Source of the DNA: Anaerolineales bacterium
GTDB taxonomy: Bacteria; Chloroflexota; Anaerolineae; Anaerolineales; Villigracilaceae
Assembly (NCBI GenBank): GCA_020634885.1
Contig: JACKAW010000001.1
Span: 310,001-374,000 of the forward strand
Reading direction: 5' to 3'
Length of the DNA: 64,000 nucleotides
Positions within the stretch are counted from its first letter, which is position 1, and every line of letters starts with the position of its first letter. Positions 41,988 to 51,849 of the stretch are shown here, piece after piece. The notes below the pieces were generated by a model, which saw only the letters and a program-made list of their open reading frames with translations, was not told the origin of the DNA and did no database searches. The translations under genes were made by a program, and so were the position numbers.

Positions 41988-42981
41988 ACCCCAAACTGAG
42001 CAGGAAAAATTCGGGCGGCACCGTCCATTGACCGACCTTGACGCGCACGAGATCAACCGTATCGAAGAACTTTCGTACGATCTAAAAGTGCGCGAAGTAA
42101 TGATCCAGCATATCATCACCACCTCGCCCGAAGTTCCCCTTGCCAGCGCCCTGGAACTTTTGCGGGTCAACCGTATTTCCGGTTTGCCTGTCATAGAAGA
42201 AGGAAACCTGGTTGGTGTTATCAGCCTGGAAGATATTGTGCGTGCTTTACAAAAAAACGAACTGCCGCTTCCTGTAAAAAATTACATGAGCACCAGCCTG
42301 GTTACAGTCAAAGCAACTGACAGCGTTGTTGAAGCCATCAAAACATTCAGCGAAAAAAGGCTGGGGCGTTTGCTTGTGGTGGATGAAAACCATAACCTGA
42401 TGGGCATCATCACCAAGGGCGATATTACACGCGGCATTTTACTTGCCGTTCAACGAGATTACAAAGAGGAAGAAGTCCGCCGGTATCGAGCCAGCCATCT
42501 TTTTGAAGATATCGTCTCAGACCGCACAACTCTCGTCTTGCGGTACGACATAAAAGCCGGAGACTTCACACATGGTGGAAACGCTTCCAGCAATATCAAG
42601 CGCGCCCTCTTGCGCCTCGGAGCCGACTTTCAAGTTGCGCGGCGCTGCGGAATTGCCGCCTACGAAGCCGAAATGAATCTCATTATTCACACCACCCATG
42701 GCGGCATCCTCAAACTGGAAGTGGAGCCTCACAAGATCACACTCTCCACAAACGACGATGGTCCCGGCATCGACGATGTTCAAAAAGTGCTGCAACCCGG
42801 CTACTCCACCGCCACTGACGAAGTACGCGCCATGGGGTTTGGAGCAGGCATGGGCTTGGTAAACATCAATAAATGCGTGGACAAAATGGAAATCGAATCC
42901 ACCCCCGGCAAGGGGACCAAACTCGTCATGCGCATTTTCATTCCAAATGAAACACTAAACGGTAAAAAGGCATCTCCATGA
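41974..42981 (+). CDS. CBS-pair protein fused to an anti-sigma/histidine-kinase-like ATPase
   Basis: 335 residues. Residues ~35-160 hold two CBS motifs (M-I-Q-H-I-I-T-T-S-P and M-S-T-S-L-V-T-V), which usually bind adenine nucleotides. Residues ~185-325 form a GHKL ATPase domain with an N-box (A-Y-E-A-E-M-N-L-I-I-H), G1 box D-D-G-P-G-I (about 266) and G2 box G-F-G-A-G-M-G-L (about 287). There is no His phospho-acceptor, so it is more like an RsbW-type serine kinase or a signalling ATPase. Reads energy state and passes it on, in principle. Stop and next ATG overlap by 4. Confidence 0.88.
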   Translation: MTTTRPQTEQEKFGRHRPLTDLDAHEINRIEELSYDLKVREVMIQHIITTSPEVPLASALELLRVNRISGLPVIEEGNLVGVISLEDIVRALQKNELPLPVKNYMSTSLVTVKATDSVVEAIKTFSEKRLGRLLVVDENHNLMGIITKGDITRGILLAVQRDYKEEEVRRYRASHLFEDIVSDRTTLVLRYDIKAGDFTHGGNASSNIKRALLRLGADFQVARRCGIAAYEAEMNLIIHTTHGGILKLEVEPHKITLSTNDDGPGIDDVQKVLQPGYSTATDEVRAMGFGAGMGLVNINKCVDKMEIESTPGKGTKLVMRIFIPNETLNGKKASP

Positions 42982-43316
42982 ATCTGCAAACCATTATTGA
43001 CCAGCTACAACTCACCATCCTCACAGAACCGCGCGACTTCACCAGCATCATCACACAAGGCGGGTACGCATCCGACCTGCTTTCGTGCGTCATGGCAGGC
43101 GCAAAGAGCAATAATCTTTGGATAACTTTACAAGCCCATTTGAACATTGTCGCAGTCGCTTCCATGCTGGATGTCGCTGCCGTCATCATCACCGAAAACG
43201 CTCAACCTGATGAAGCCACCATCAACAAAGCAAATGAGCAGGGCGTGATCCTGCTTTCCACTCATAAGTTCAGTTACGAGATTTGCGGAACGCTTTGGGA
43301 AATGAATATCCGGTAG
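42978..43316 (+). CDS. Second DRTGG-like domain protein
   Basis: 112 residues. Residues ~25-105 repeat the fold pattern of the first protein: G-G-Y-A-S-D-L-L-S-C-V-M, an L-W-I-T-L-Q strand, and G-V-I-L-L-S-T-H-K-F-S-Y-E. Translationally coupled on both sides. Function unknown; probably partners the CBS-ATPase. Confidence 0.75.
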   Translation: MNLQTIIDQLQLTILTEPRDFTSIITQGGYASDLLSCVMAGAKSNNLWITLQAHLNIVAVASMLDVAAVIITENAQPDEATINKANEQGVILLSTHKFSYEICGTLWEMNIR

Positions 43317-43318
43317 AG

Positions 43319-44053
43319 ATGAAAACCTTTCGTGCAGACCTACACGTTCATACTGTGCTCTCGCCTTGCGCAGAAGTGGAAATGATCCCGCCGCTGATCG
43401 TGCAGGAAGCACTTGAACGTCAAATTGATATCATCGCCATCACCGATCACAACGCAAGCGCCAACGTAAAAGCCGTACAGCAATCAGCCGAGGGAACAGG
43501 GCTGACGGTCTTACCCGGCATGGAAGTGCAGACCCGCGAAGATGTTCACCTGCTTTGTCTCTTCGCCTCTTTATCGGACCTCGAAGCCTGGCAGCACGAA
43601 GTTGACCTTTCCCTTCCCGATGAATTGAACCCTGCCGACCATCTCGGTGAGCAATTCATTGTGGACAAACAAGGTGAATACATCCGTTCGGAGCCAAGGC
43701 TTTTACTAACAGCCACTAAATTCGCCATTGAAGAAATCATTGAGAATGTCAACAAACTACATGGCATCGTCATCCCCGCACATGTAGATCGAAGCTCCTT
43801 CGGTTTGTTCCCCACGCTTGGCTTTCTCGCCGATTGGTGGCACTTCCATGCTTTGGAAATTTCCCGCCACATCACCCCAGAGGCGCTGTACCAGAAATTC
43901 CCATCAGCGAAGCGGCTGCCAGTTATCCAATCAGGCGATGTCCATCGACTTTCTGAATTTTTGGGCAGCACAATCTTCGAGATCGAAGCACCCAATCTAT
44001 CTGAAATCCAAATGGCATTAAGGGCGGAAAACAGCAGAAATCTACGAATGTAA
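43319..44053 (+). CDS. PHP-domain phosphoesterase
   Basis: 244 residues. The four PHP metal motifs are present: D-L-H-V-H-T (6-11), I-T-D-H-N near 41, a Glu/His pair in G-M-E-V-Q-T-R-E-D-V-H-L near 66-77, H-V-D-R near 152 and G-D-V-H near 206. Hydrolyses a phosphoester, substrate unknown. The ATG at 43319 is two bases after the previous stop. Similar PHP genes sit with HydABC-type hydrogenase genes in Clostridia and Thermotogae, as far as I recall. Confidence 0.88.
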   Translation: MKTFRADLHVHTVLSPCAEVEMIPPLIVQEALERQIDIIAITDHNASANVKAVQQSAEGTGLTVLPGMEVQTREDVHLLCLFASLSDLEAWQHEVDLSLPDELNPADHLGEQFIVDKQGEYIRSEPRLLLTATKFAIEEIIENVNKLHGIVIPAHVDRSSFGLFPTLGFLADWWHFHALEISRHITPEALYQKFPSAKRLPVIQSGDVHRLSEFLGSTIFEIEAPNLSEIQMALRAENSRNLRM

Positions 44054-44102
44054 TCGATTTAATTGAAAGATAATTTACACATTAGTGATATGACATCCTT
44101 CA

Positions 44103-44131
44103 TTGACTGATTTGATATGGTCATGTAAACT
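44103..44131 (+). promoter_or_regulatory. Promoter of the hydrogenase operon
   Basis: TTGACT (44103-44108) and TAAACT (44126-44131), 17-base spacing. Expected start of transcription near 44138, inside the Rex-like box. Confidence 0.7.
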
Positions 44132-44135
44132 ATAT

Positions 44136-44153
44136 TTGTGAAATTTATCACAA
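44136..44153. promoter_or_regulatory. Rex-like (or CRP-like) operator of the hydrogenase operon
   Basis: TTGTGA-AATTTA-TCACAA. It overlaps the predicted transcription start, a repressor position. One base differs from the Rex consensus TTGTGAA-N4-TTCACAA. Shares its first 17 bases with the box at 41511. Confidence 0.78.
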
Positions 44154-44172
44154 TACTTTATTAAGGCGACTT

Positions 44173-44682
44173 ATGACAACCAAAGCATTGAAAGACATCC
44201 CCGCGAACGACCCACTTAAATCTGAAGATTTGAAGCCGTTGATCGACAAAGCCATTGCCGAGAATAAAGACCGCCCCGGCGCGGTTATGCTCGTACTGAA
44301 CGAAGTGCAATCGAAGATCGGGCACGTCTCCCCTTGCATGCAGGTGTATATCGCACAGAACTTGAATGTCCCACTCGGGCAAGTCCATGGCGTGGTGACG
44401 TTCTATTCGTTTTTCAAGACCAAGCCGCGTGGCAAGCATACTATCAAGTTCTGTTTAGGCACGGCTTGCTATGTAGCAGGCACTCCGCAGCTGGTGGAAA
44501 AAGCCAAGCAGATGCTGAATATCGGACTTGGCGACACAACTCCCGACGGACAGATCACACTCGAAGAATGCCGCTGTGTAGGCGCGTGCAGTCAGGCACC
44601 GGTGGTGGTGGTCAACGAAGAAGTGCAAGGCAAATTGCGCCCGAACAAGTTCCCGCAGGTGTTGAAGAAGGTTCAAGGATAG
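44173..44682 (+). CDS. NuoE/HydC-like [2Fe-2S] subunit, first copy
   Basis: 169 residues. Four Cys in the thioredoxin-like ferredoxin pattern, C-L-G-T-A-C (about 96-101) and C-V-G-A-C (about 137-141), bind one [2Fe-2S]. The N-terminal helical part (V-M-L-V-L-N-E-V-Q-S-K-I-G) is standard. Works with a NuoF-like flavoprotein to pass electrons to or from NAD(P)H. AAGG lies 6 bases before the ATG. First gene after the operator. Confidence 0.93.
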   Translation: MTTKALKDIPANDPLKSEDLKPLIDKAIAENKDRPGAVMLVLNEVQSKIGHVSPCMQVYIAQNLNVPLGQVHGVVTFYSFFKTKPRGKHTIKFCLGTACYVAGTPQLVEKAKQMLNIGLGDTTPDGQITLEECRCVGACSQAPVVVVNEEVQGKLRPNKFPQVLKKVQG

Positions 44683-44731
44683 CAAACGAGCTCAAGCCAC
44701 CGGAGACGGCGGCTTGAGCAAAAGGATAATC

Positions 44732-45301
44732 ATGCGTGAGATCGCTCTGCACCTTTTGGATATTGCTGAAAACAGCGTTGCGGCGGAAAGCCGAAATATT
44801 CACATGGATGTAGTGGAAAATCTGCAACACGACTTGCTCACCGTTTCCGTCAAAGATAACGGCAGAGGCATGGATGCTGAAAATGCCAAGCGAGTGCTTG
44901 ACCCGTTCTACACCACGCGCACCACGCGCAAAGTTGGGCTGGGCATTCCGCTCTTAAAGTTGGCAGCAGAACAGACCGAGGGTGGCTTAAGCCTGGAAAC
45001 AGAATCCGGCAAAGGCACACGCATTGAGGCGTCTTTTCGTCACAGTCACATTGACCGAATGCCGCTAGGTGATGTCGGAACGACCTTCTTCATGTTGTTA
45101 ATTTCATACCCCCATATTCATTGGGTATTCAAATATCAAGTTACAGCAAAAGACGGTGTAACAAATTTGTTCGAGTTAGATGATGAAGAAATCAAATCGG
45201 TGCTCGGCGACACCCCATTGACCGAACCAGATGTTTTGAAAATTCTACGCGGCATGATCGAAGAAGGCATTCAAGCCCTCACGCCGCAAACTGAGTATTG
45301 A
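44732..45301 (+). CDS. GHKL ATPase of hydrogenase operon
   Basis: 189 residues. N-box D-I-A-E-N-S (about 10-15), G1 D-N-G-R-G-M-D (about 45-51) and G2 G-L-G-I-P-L (about 71) of histidine-kinase-type ATPases, then an unknown C-terminal domain (~115-189). No His phospho-acceptor. The ATG at 44732 has AAAGGATAA upstream; the TTG at 44714 does not. ATPases like this commonly sit between nuoE- and nuoF-like genes of bifurcating hydrogenases; role unknown. Confidence 0.87.
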   Translation: MREIALHLLDIAENSVAAESRNIHMDVVENLQHDLLTVSVKDNGRGMDAENAKRVLDPFYTTRTTRKVGLGIPLLKLAAEQTEGGLSLETESGKGTRIEASFRHSHIDRMPLGDVGTTFFMLLISYPHIHWVFKYQVTAKDGVTNLFELDDEEIKSVLGDTPLTEPDVLKILRGMIEEGIQALTPQTEY

Positions 45302-45312
45302 GAGGAGCAACC

Positions 45313-45681
45313 ATGCCAGCCATTAAATCGTTGGAAGAACTGAAGCGCGTTCGTGAGGAAGCGCTTGTCAAGAAACAAATGAAAGCCGCCCTCGGACAAA
45401 TTCAAGTGATCGTTGCCATGGGGACGTGTGGAATTGCCGCCGGTGCGCGTGACACGATGAAGAGCGTATTGAATTACATCGAAACCGAAAAATTAAGCGG
45501 TGTGACCGTGACCCAAACCGGATGCATGGGCATGTGCGAGCAGGAACCGATCGTGCAGGTCATCTTTGGTGAGCAGGCGAAGGTGACGTATGGAAAGGTC
45601 AACGCCGATGTTGCGGCGCAGATCATGAAACAACATGTGCAAGGCGGAACACCTTTGAAGGACCACGTTTTACCTATCTAA
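45313..45681 (+). CDS. Thioredoxin-like [2Fe-2S] ferredoxin (HndB-like)
   Basis: 122 residues. The motif V-A-M-G-T-C-G-I-A-A-G-A-R (about 34-46) and V-T-Q-T-G-C-M-G-M-C-E-Q-E-P (about 70-83) are typical of HndB, the second subunit of NADP-reducing hydrogenases. Only three clear Cys are seen, as in relatives. ATG at 45313 follows GAGGAG. Lies between the ATPase and NuoF genes. Confidence 0.87.
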   Translation: MPAIKSLEELKRVREEALVKKQMKAALGQIQVIVAMGTCGIAAGARDTMKSVLNYIETEKLSGVTVTQTGCMGMCEQEPIVQVIFGEQAKVTYGKVNADVAAQIMKQHVQGGTPLKDHVLPI

Positions 45682-45684
45682 TTT

Positions 45685-45717
45685 AAACCCTAAAGGTCTT
45701 TAAGACCTTTAGGGTTT
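45685..45717. repeat. Palindromic hairpin upstream of first nuoF
   Basis: A 33-base near-perfect palindrome, 14 to 16 bp per arm, ending 14 bases before the nuoF ATG. No T-run follows, so it is unlikely to stop transcription. It may stabilise or process the message, separating expression of the first three genes from the rest. Confidence 0.75.
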
Positions 45718-45731
45718 CGCTGGAGTAAATA

Positions 45732-47516
45732 ATGCCGTTTTATCGATCTCATATTTTAGTATGTGTTGACCCGGAGTGCCTGGCGAAAGGCGCTCATGAT
45801 GTTGTAGATGCTTTGCAAGATGAACTTGTTGCACAGGGGCTATTAGAAGAAATTCAAGTCCTTGAAACCTCGCGCATTGGCAGTTGTTCTGACGGACCTG
45901 AAATGATGGTGTACCCCGAGGGCGTGCATTACGTCGGCATGACCGCAGACGATGTGCCGTTTTTGGTGGAAGAACATTTTCTCAAAGGGCGCATTGTTGA
46001 GAAGTTCCGTGAAGTTCACAAAGCGGTGGTTGATGAAGAGTTAGGTCCGCTGCGCCCGAAGGAAGTACGTGTAGTGCTTCGCAACTGCGGCGAGATCGAC
46101 CCGATGAACATCGAAGATTATCTCGCTGTGGATGGCTATCAGGCGCTCGGAAAGGTCATCGGCGAGATGACGCCAGAACAGGTCATTGATGAAGTGACCA
46201 AATCTGGTTTACGTGGACGTGGCGGCGCGGGCTTCCCTGCCGGGCGCAAATGGGGACTCACTCGTCAGGTTCCCGGTGACATCAAGTATATGGTCTGCAA
46301 TGCCGATGAGGGCGACCCAGGCGCGTTCATGAATCGACGCGTGCTCGAAGGCGACCCGCATTCGGTGATCGAAGGCATGATCATCGGCGCATATGCTGTT
46401 GGCGCGAGTTATGGCTACATCTACTGCCGCGCAGAATATCCGCTGGCGGTAGAAACGCTTAACGTGGCAATCGCTCAGGCGCGTGAATTTGGCTTCCTTG
46501 GAAATAACATCCTCGGCACGGACTTCAACTTTGACCTTGAAGTGCGCGTCGGCGCGGGCGCTTTCGTTTGCGGCGAAGAAACCGCCCTAATGGCATCGAT
46601 CATGGGTCAGCGCGGAGAGCCGCGCCCGCGTCCCCCATTCCCTTCGGTGAAGGGCGTTTGGGGCAAGCCATCCAATAACAATAATGTAGAAACCTACGCC
46701 AACGTGCCGCAAATCATCCTCAAAGGCGCGGATTGGTACGCCAGCATGGGCACCGAACGCTCGAAAGGCACCAAGACCTTCGCGGTCGGCGGTAATGTCG
46801 CCAAGCCGGGTCTGATCGAAGTGCCGATGGGCATTACCCTGCGCGAGATCATTTTCGATGTGGCGGGCGGAATCAAAGACGGCAGGCAATACAAAGCCGT
46901 GCAAACGGGCGGACCGATGGGCGGATGTCTCACCGCAGAACATCTTGACCTGCCGCTCGATTACGAAGCACTGACCCAAGCCGGTTCGATGATGGGCTCG
47001 GGCGGTTTGGTGGTGATGGATGAAACCTCTTGCATGGTAGACATCGCCCGCTTCTTCATGGACTTTACGCAGGCAGAATCCTGCGGAAAGTGTACGCCCT
47101 GTCGCGTGGGCACGCGTCGCATTTTGGAATTGCTGCAAAAAATTTGTGACGGCAAGGGTCAGCATGGCGATATTGAAAAGCTCGAAGATTTGTGTCACGA
47201 AGTTGCCAAAAATAGTTTATGTGGTTTAGGGCAAGGCGCTCCCAACCCGGTACTGAGCACGCTCAAACATTTCCGCCATGAGTATGAGGCGCATGTGTAT
47301 GAGAAGAAATGCCCGGCGAAGGTCTGCCGCAATTTGATCCACTTTGAAATTCAGGCGCCGACTTGTACCGGTTGTATGGTCTGTGCGAGGAACTGCCCAG
47401 TGGAAGCCATCAGCGGTGAACGCAGACAGGCGCATGTCATTGATATCAACAAATGCATTCGATGCGGCATTTGTATGCAAGTTTGTAATTTCAACGCAGT
47501 TTCGGTTTTGTCGTAG
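45732..47516 (+). CDS. NuoF/HydB-like flavoprotein with extra ferredoxin domains, first copy
   Basis: 594 residues. Order: thioredoxin-like ferredoxin (~1-95), FMN/NADH domain with G-R-G-G-A-G-F (about 159-165) and C-N-A-D-E-G-D, SLBB region, C-G-K-C-T-P-C (about 454) for one [4Fe-4S], then two [4Fe-4S] motifs C-T-G-C-M-V-C-A-R-N-C and C-I-R-C-G-I-C-M-Q-V-C (about 545-585). This is the HydB/HndC plan used by bifurcating enzymes. The N-terminal cluster seems incomplete: C-x4-C is present, but the later C-x3-C has Arg for the first Cys. Confidence 0.93.
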   Translation: MPFYRSHILVCVDPECLAKGAHDVVDALQDELVAQGLLEEIQVLETSRIGSCSDGPEMMVYPEGVHYVGMTADDVPFLVEEHFLKGRIVEKFREVHKAVVDEELGPLRPKEVRVVLRNCGEIDPMNIEDYLAVDGYQALGKVIGEMTPEQVIDEVTKSGLRGRGGAGFPAGRKWGLTRQVPGDIKYMVCNADEGDPGAFMNRRVLEGDPHSVIEGMIIGAYAVGASYGYIYCRAEYPLAVETLNVAIAQAREFGFLGNNILGTDFNFDLEVRVGAGAFVCGEETALMASIMGQRGEPRPRPPFPSVKGVWGKPSNNNNVETYANVPQIILKGADWYASMGTERSKGTKTFAVGGNVAKPGLIEVPMGITLREIIFDVAGGIKDGRQYKAVQTGGPMGGCLTAEHLDLPLDYEALTQAGSMMGSGGLVVMDETSCMVDIARFFMDFTQAESCGKCTPCRVGTRRILELLQKICDGKGQHGDIEKLEDLCHEVAKNSLCGLGQGAPNPVLSTLKHFRHEYEAHVYEKKCPAKVCRNLIHFEIQAPTCTGCMVCARNCPVEAISGERRQAHVIDINKCIRCGICMQVCNFNAVSVLS

Positions 47517-47519
47517 CCC

Positions 47520-47640
47520 TGTCATTACCTGCAAAGTACCAGGTACACGTGCGAGGAGGGTGCTCTCCCCGACGAAGCAATCTTATGATTTACCAAGAGA
47601 TTGCTTCGCCGCAAAAACAAGAGCGCTGCTCGCAATGACA
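47520..47640. repeat. Nested inverted-repeat element inserted in the hydrogenase operon
   Basis: About 121 bases between the two hydrogenase modules. The ends are TGTCATT and AATGACA; an inner pair CGAAGCAATCT (47573-47583) and AGATTGCTTCG (47598-47608) makes a strong hairpin. It also contains GCGAGGAGGGTGCT. This layout is like small non-coding repeats (MITE-like) widespread in environmental bacterial genomes. No ORF. Confidence 0.8.
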
Positions 47641-47659
47641 TAAAAAAGAAAGAGGTTGA

Positions 47660-48151
47660 ATGTACGCTCCAGCGGTTGAACGTGAAATCAAGGAAGTCGT
47701 TCAGGAAGCCATTGAAAAGCATGGATGTGGTCGTGATGCGTTTATCCCCATTCTCAGTGAGATCAACCACACACTGGGGTACATCCCTGCCGAAGCCATT
47801 CGGGAAGTAAAAGCCCAGATCAACCATGATGGCAGTTTCGTCTCACAGGGACAGTTATACGGGTTGGCGAGTTTTTACGACATGCTCTCCACTCAGCCGC
47901 GCGGACGACACGTCATCAAGTTCTGCGAGAATGCGCCTTGTCACGTGGTGGGCGGCAAAGCCATTTGGGATGCGCTGCGCGAAACGCTTAACCTTGAAAA
48001 TGGCGCGACCACGCCCGATAAAAAGTGGACACTTGTCACGACCTCGTGCATCGGCTTGTGCAGTGTCGGTCCCGTATTGTTGATCGGCGATGACATGTAC
48101 GGCAATGTCACTGTGGAACAACTGCCCGAAATTTTGGAACGCTACGAATAG
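47660..48151 (+). CDS. NuoE/HoxE-like [2Fe-2S] subunit, second copy
   Basis: 163 residues. Complete ligands C-E-N-A-P-C (about 92-97) and C-I-G-L-C (about 132-136). Starts after AGAGG. Only distantly like the first copy at 44173 outside the Cys motifs, so this is not a recent duplication. Confidence 0.93.
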   Translation: MYAPAVEREIKEVVQEAIEKHGCGRDAFIPILSEINHTLGYIPAEAIREVKAQINHDGSFVSQGQLYGLASFYDMLSTQPRGRHVIKFCENAPCHVVGGKAIWDALRETLNLENGATTPDKKWTLVTTSCIGLCSVGPVLLIGDDMYGNVTVEQLPEILERYE

Positions 48152-48160
48152 GAGCCAGCC

Positions 48161-49799
<1,639 letters not shown>

Positions 49800-49801
<2 letters not shown>

Positions 49802-49847
49802 AGTTCTACTTCAGGGTTAGAGAAAGTCCGAAAGTAGAACTTTCGGA
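49800..49847 (+). promoter_or_regulatory. Mutually exclusive RNA hairpins ahead of nuoG
   Basis: Three pairings compete: GAAGT/ACTTC (49800-49812), TCCGAAAGT/ACTTTCGGA (49827-49847), and AAGTTCTACTT (49801-49811) with AAGTAGAACTT (49832-49842). Only the first two can coexist; the third excludes both. This looks like an attenuator or translational switch, 22 bases upstream of the nuoG ATG. Function is inferred. Confidence 0.5.
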
Positions 49848-49868
49848 GTCCACTTTAAAGAGGATTAC

Positions 49869-51842
49869 ATGGTTCAAATAACGATCAACAAACAACAGAT
49901 TGACGTCCCAGAAGGAACGACGGTTCTGCGTGCCGCAGAGATGGCGGGCATTAACATCCCACATCTGTGTGACCACAAGGAACTCACTCCGTACGGCGGT
50001 TGCCGCTTGTGCATTGTGGAAGTGCAAGGCATTCGCGTGCCGATGGCATCTTGCACACTACCGGTTAGTAATGGACTGGTAGTGGAGACGGAAACAGAAG
50101 CGCTCAAGAAATCGCGTCAGTTCGTGCTCTCGATGCTGTTCAGCGAACGCAACCACTTCTGCCCGTTCTGCCAGGTCAGCGGCGGAGATTGCGAATTGCA
50201 AAACGCCGCCTATCACGAAGAGATGACTCATTGGCCCATTCAGCCGGGTTGGAGTGATTTCCCAGTAGATACCTCACACCCATATTTCGTATTAGATAAC
50301 AACCGCTGTATCCTCTGCCGTCGCTGCGTGCGGGCTTGCGCCGAGATGGCGGGCAACTTCACTCTCTCCGTTGCAGAGCGTGGCGCAAAGAGCATGATCG
50401 TCGCCGATACCGATATTCCACTCGGCGAAAGCACCTGTATCAAATGCGGTTCCTGCGTGCAGGTCTGCCCGACCGGCGCACTCATCGACCGCACCAGCGC
50501 GTATCAATCGCACGATAAAAATTTACAGGAAATCAAATCGGTGTGTGTGGGCTGTTCGGTTGGCTGCTCGATCAAAATCATGGTGCGCGACAATCGCATC
50601 GTGCGCATCGAAGGCAATTGGGATGGCGCGGTCAACCACGGCGCGATGTGCGAACACGGACGTTATCACGAGTCTAATGAAAATCGTGTGCGCATCACCA
50701 CCCCATTGATGAAGAAGAATGGCAAGCTCGAGCCCGTCTCTTGGGATGAGGCGTTGAGCGCCGTGCAAGAAAAGATGACGAAAGAAGGTGTCGCGGCGTT
50801 GGCGTCGACTCGTTTGTCAGCAGAAACACTGGCGGCATTCAAAGATTTATTTGAAAGCAAACTTCACAGCAAACTCGTGACCAGCATTGAAGAAGGTGTA
50901 CCAACCGCGGCGGTGGCGAAATTCGCCGAAACACACGAAGGCTTTGAAGGCAAACTTGATGCCCTCAAAACTGCCGATACGGTTCTGTGCGTCGGCGCGA
51001 ACGTCAACCGCAGCCACATGGTGGCAGGATTTTTATTCAAGCGCAACTTGAACGCGGGCGTGAATTTGATCAACATTGACCCGGATGAAACCTCACTGGA
51101 TGAAGTCGCCCGCGTCGCGCTTAAGCCGAAAGCTGGTTCTGACCATCTGCTGATCCTTGCGCTGCAAGCGGTCATTGCAAAAGAAGAACTGGAGCGCAAG
51201 TCCTTGAATATCAAGGATGCCGATGCGCGCATCAAGAAAGCCATCGCTGAAACCGGCATCTCCGAAGCGGACTTGACCAAAGCCGCGCGGATGCTGGCGC
51301 ATGCCATCTCGCCGATGATCGTCTTTGGTAAGGGCGTCACAGCCCAACGCGATGAAAAACTGATCGAAGCGCTGTACCAACTCGCGGTCCAGGTGGGAGC
51401 CGTGGATGGCGAACGCAGCAACATCCTTTCGCTGAAAGGTGAAGCCAATAGCCAATCCGCTGCGTTGATGGGGCTTGACCAGCCATTCAATCCCAATGGA
51501 GAAAAAGTAACGTATCTCGCCGTGGGTGATGATTATGTTTCGAAGAAGTTAGTAGAGAAGACATCCAAAGCTGAGTATTTGGTGGTGCAAGCAAGTTATG
51601 AATCAAAACTCACTGAGCAAGCTGACGTGGTGTTGCCCGTGAGCATTTGGGCGGAGCAGGAAGGTCATTACATCAATCTCGATGGACGCATGCGTAAAAC
51701 GGAGAAGGCAGTGAATGCGCCGGAGAACGTGCGCGACAATTTGGATGTGCTGACCGAACTTGCCAAACGAATGAAATTGACCTTGGATGCGGATTGGAAG
51801 AAATCCATCCGTGAACGCAAATCAAGCGTGGCGTTGAATTGA
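49869..51842 (+). CDS. NuoG/HydA-like iron-sulfur subunit (no H-cluster)
   Basis: 657 residues. [2Fe-2S] domain (C-D-H-K-E-L near 34, G-G-C-R-L-C near 45), His/Cys3 [4Fe-4S] (H-F-C-P-F-C near 98, then G-G-D-C), two [4Fe-4S] (C-I-L-C-R-R-C, C-I-K-C-G-S-C) near 145-200, another cluster C-V-G-C-S-V-G-C near 222, then a molybdopterin-oxidoreductase-like C-terminal half (~255-650) probably without cofactor. It bridges NuoE/F to the NiFe subunits. HoxU proteins stop near residue 240; the long tail is complex I-like. No [FeFe] active-site motifs. Confidence 0.94.
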   Translation: MVQITINKQQIDVPEGTTVLRAAEMAGINIPHLCDHKELTPYGGCRLCIVEVQGIRVPMASCTLPVSNGLVVETETEALKKSRQFVLSMLFSERNHFCPFCQVSGGDCELQNAAYHEEMTHWPIQPGWSDFPVDTSHPYFVLDNNRCILCRRCVRACAEMAGNFTLSVAERGAKSMIVADTDIPLGESTCIKCGSCVQVCPTGALIDRTSAYQSHDKNLQEIKSVCVGCSVGCSIKIMVRDNRIVRIEGNWDGAVNHGAMCEHGRYHESNENRVRITTPLMKKNGKLEPVSWDEALSAVQEKMTKEGVAALASTRLSAETLAAFKDLFESKLHSKLVTSIEEGVPTAAVAKFAETHEGFEGKLDALKTADTVLCVGANVNRSHMVAGFLFKRNLNAGVNLINIDPDETSLDEVARVALKPKAGSDHLLILALQAVIAKEELERKSLNIKDADARIKKAIAETGISEADLTKAARMLAHAISPMIVFGKGVTAQRDEKLIEALYQLAVQVGAVDGERSNILSLKGEANSQSAALMGLDQPFNPNGEKVTYLAVGDDYVSKKLVEKTSKAEYLVVQASYESKLTEQADVVLPVSIWAEQEGHYINLDGRMRKTEKAVNAPENVRDNLDVLTELAKRMKLTLDADWKKSIRERKSSVALN

Positions 51843-51849
51843 GGATATG

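Noticed and set aside
46587..47198. 203-codon open frame on the minus strand inside the first nuoF
   Set aside because: Lies wholly antisense to a clearly conserved gene; its protein has no family features and arises from codon bias.
44173..47516. First diaphorase module as a decayed [FeFe] hydrogenase locus
   Set aside because: All frames are intact with conserved motifs; no remnant of hydA was found in the gaps, so decay is not supported.
47520..47640. Possible CRISPR or IS remnant
   Set aside because: No regularly spaced repeats and no transposase; fits a small inverted-repeat element better.
50864..51496. 210-codon open frame antisense to nuoG
   Set aside because: Shadow of the nuoG frame; Ser/Ala-rich with no start signal.
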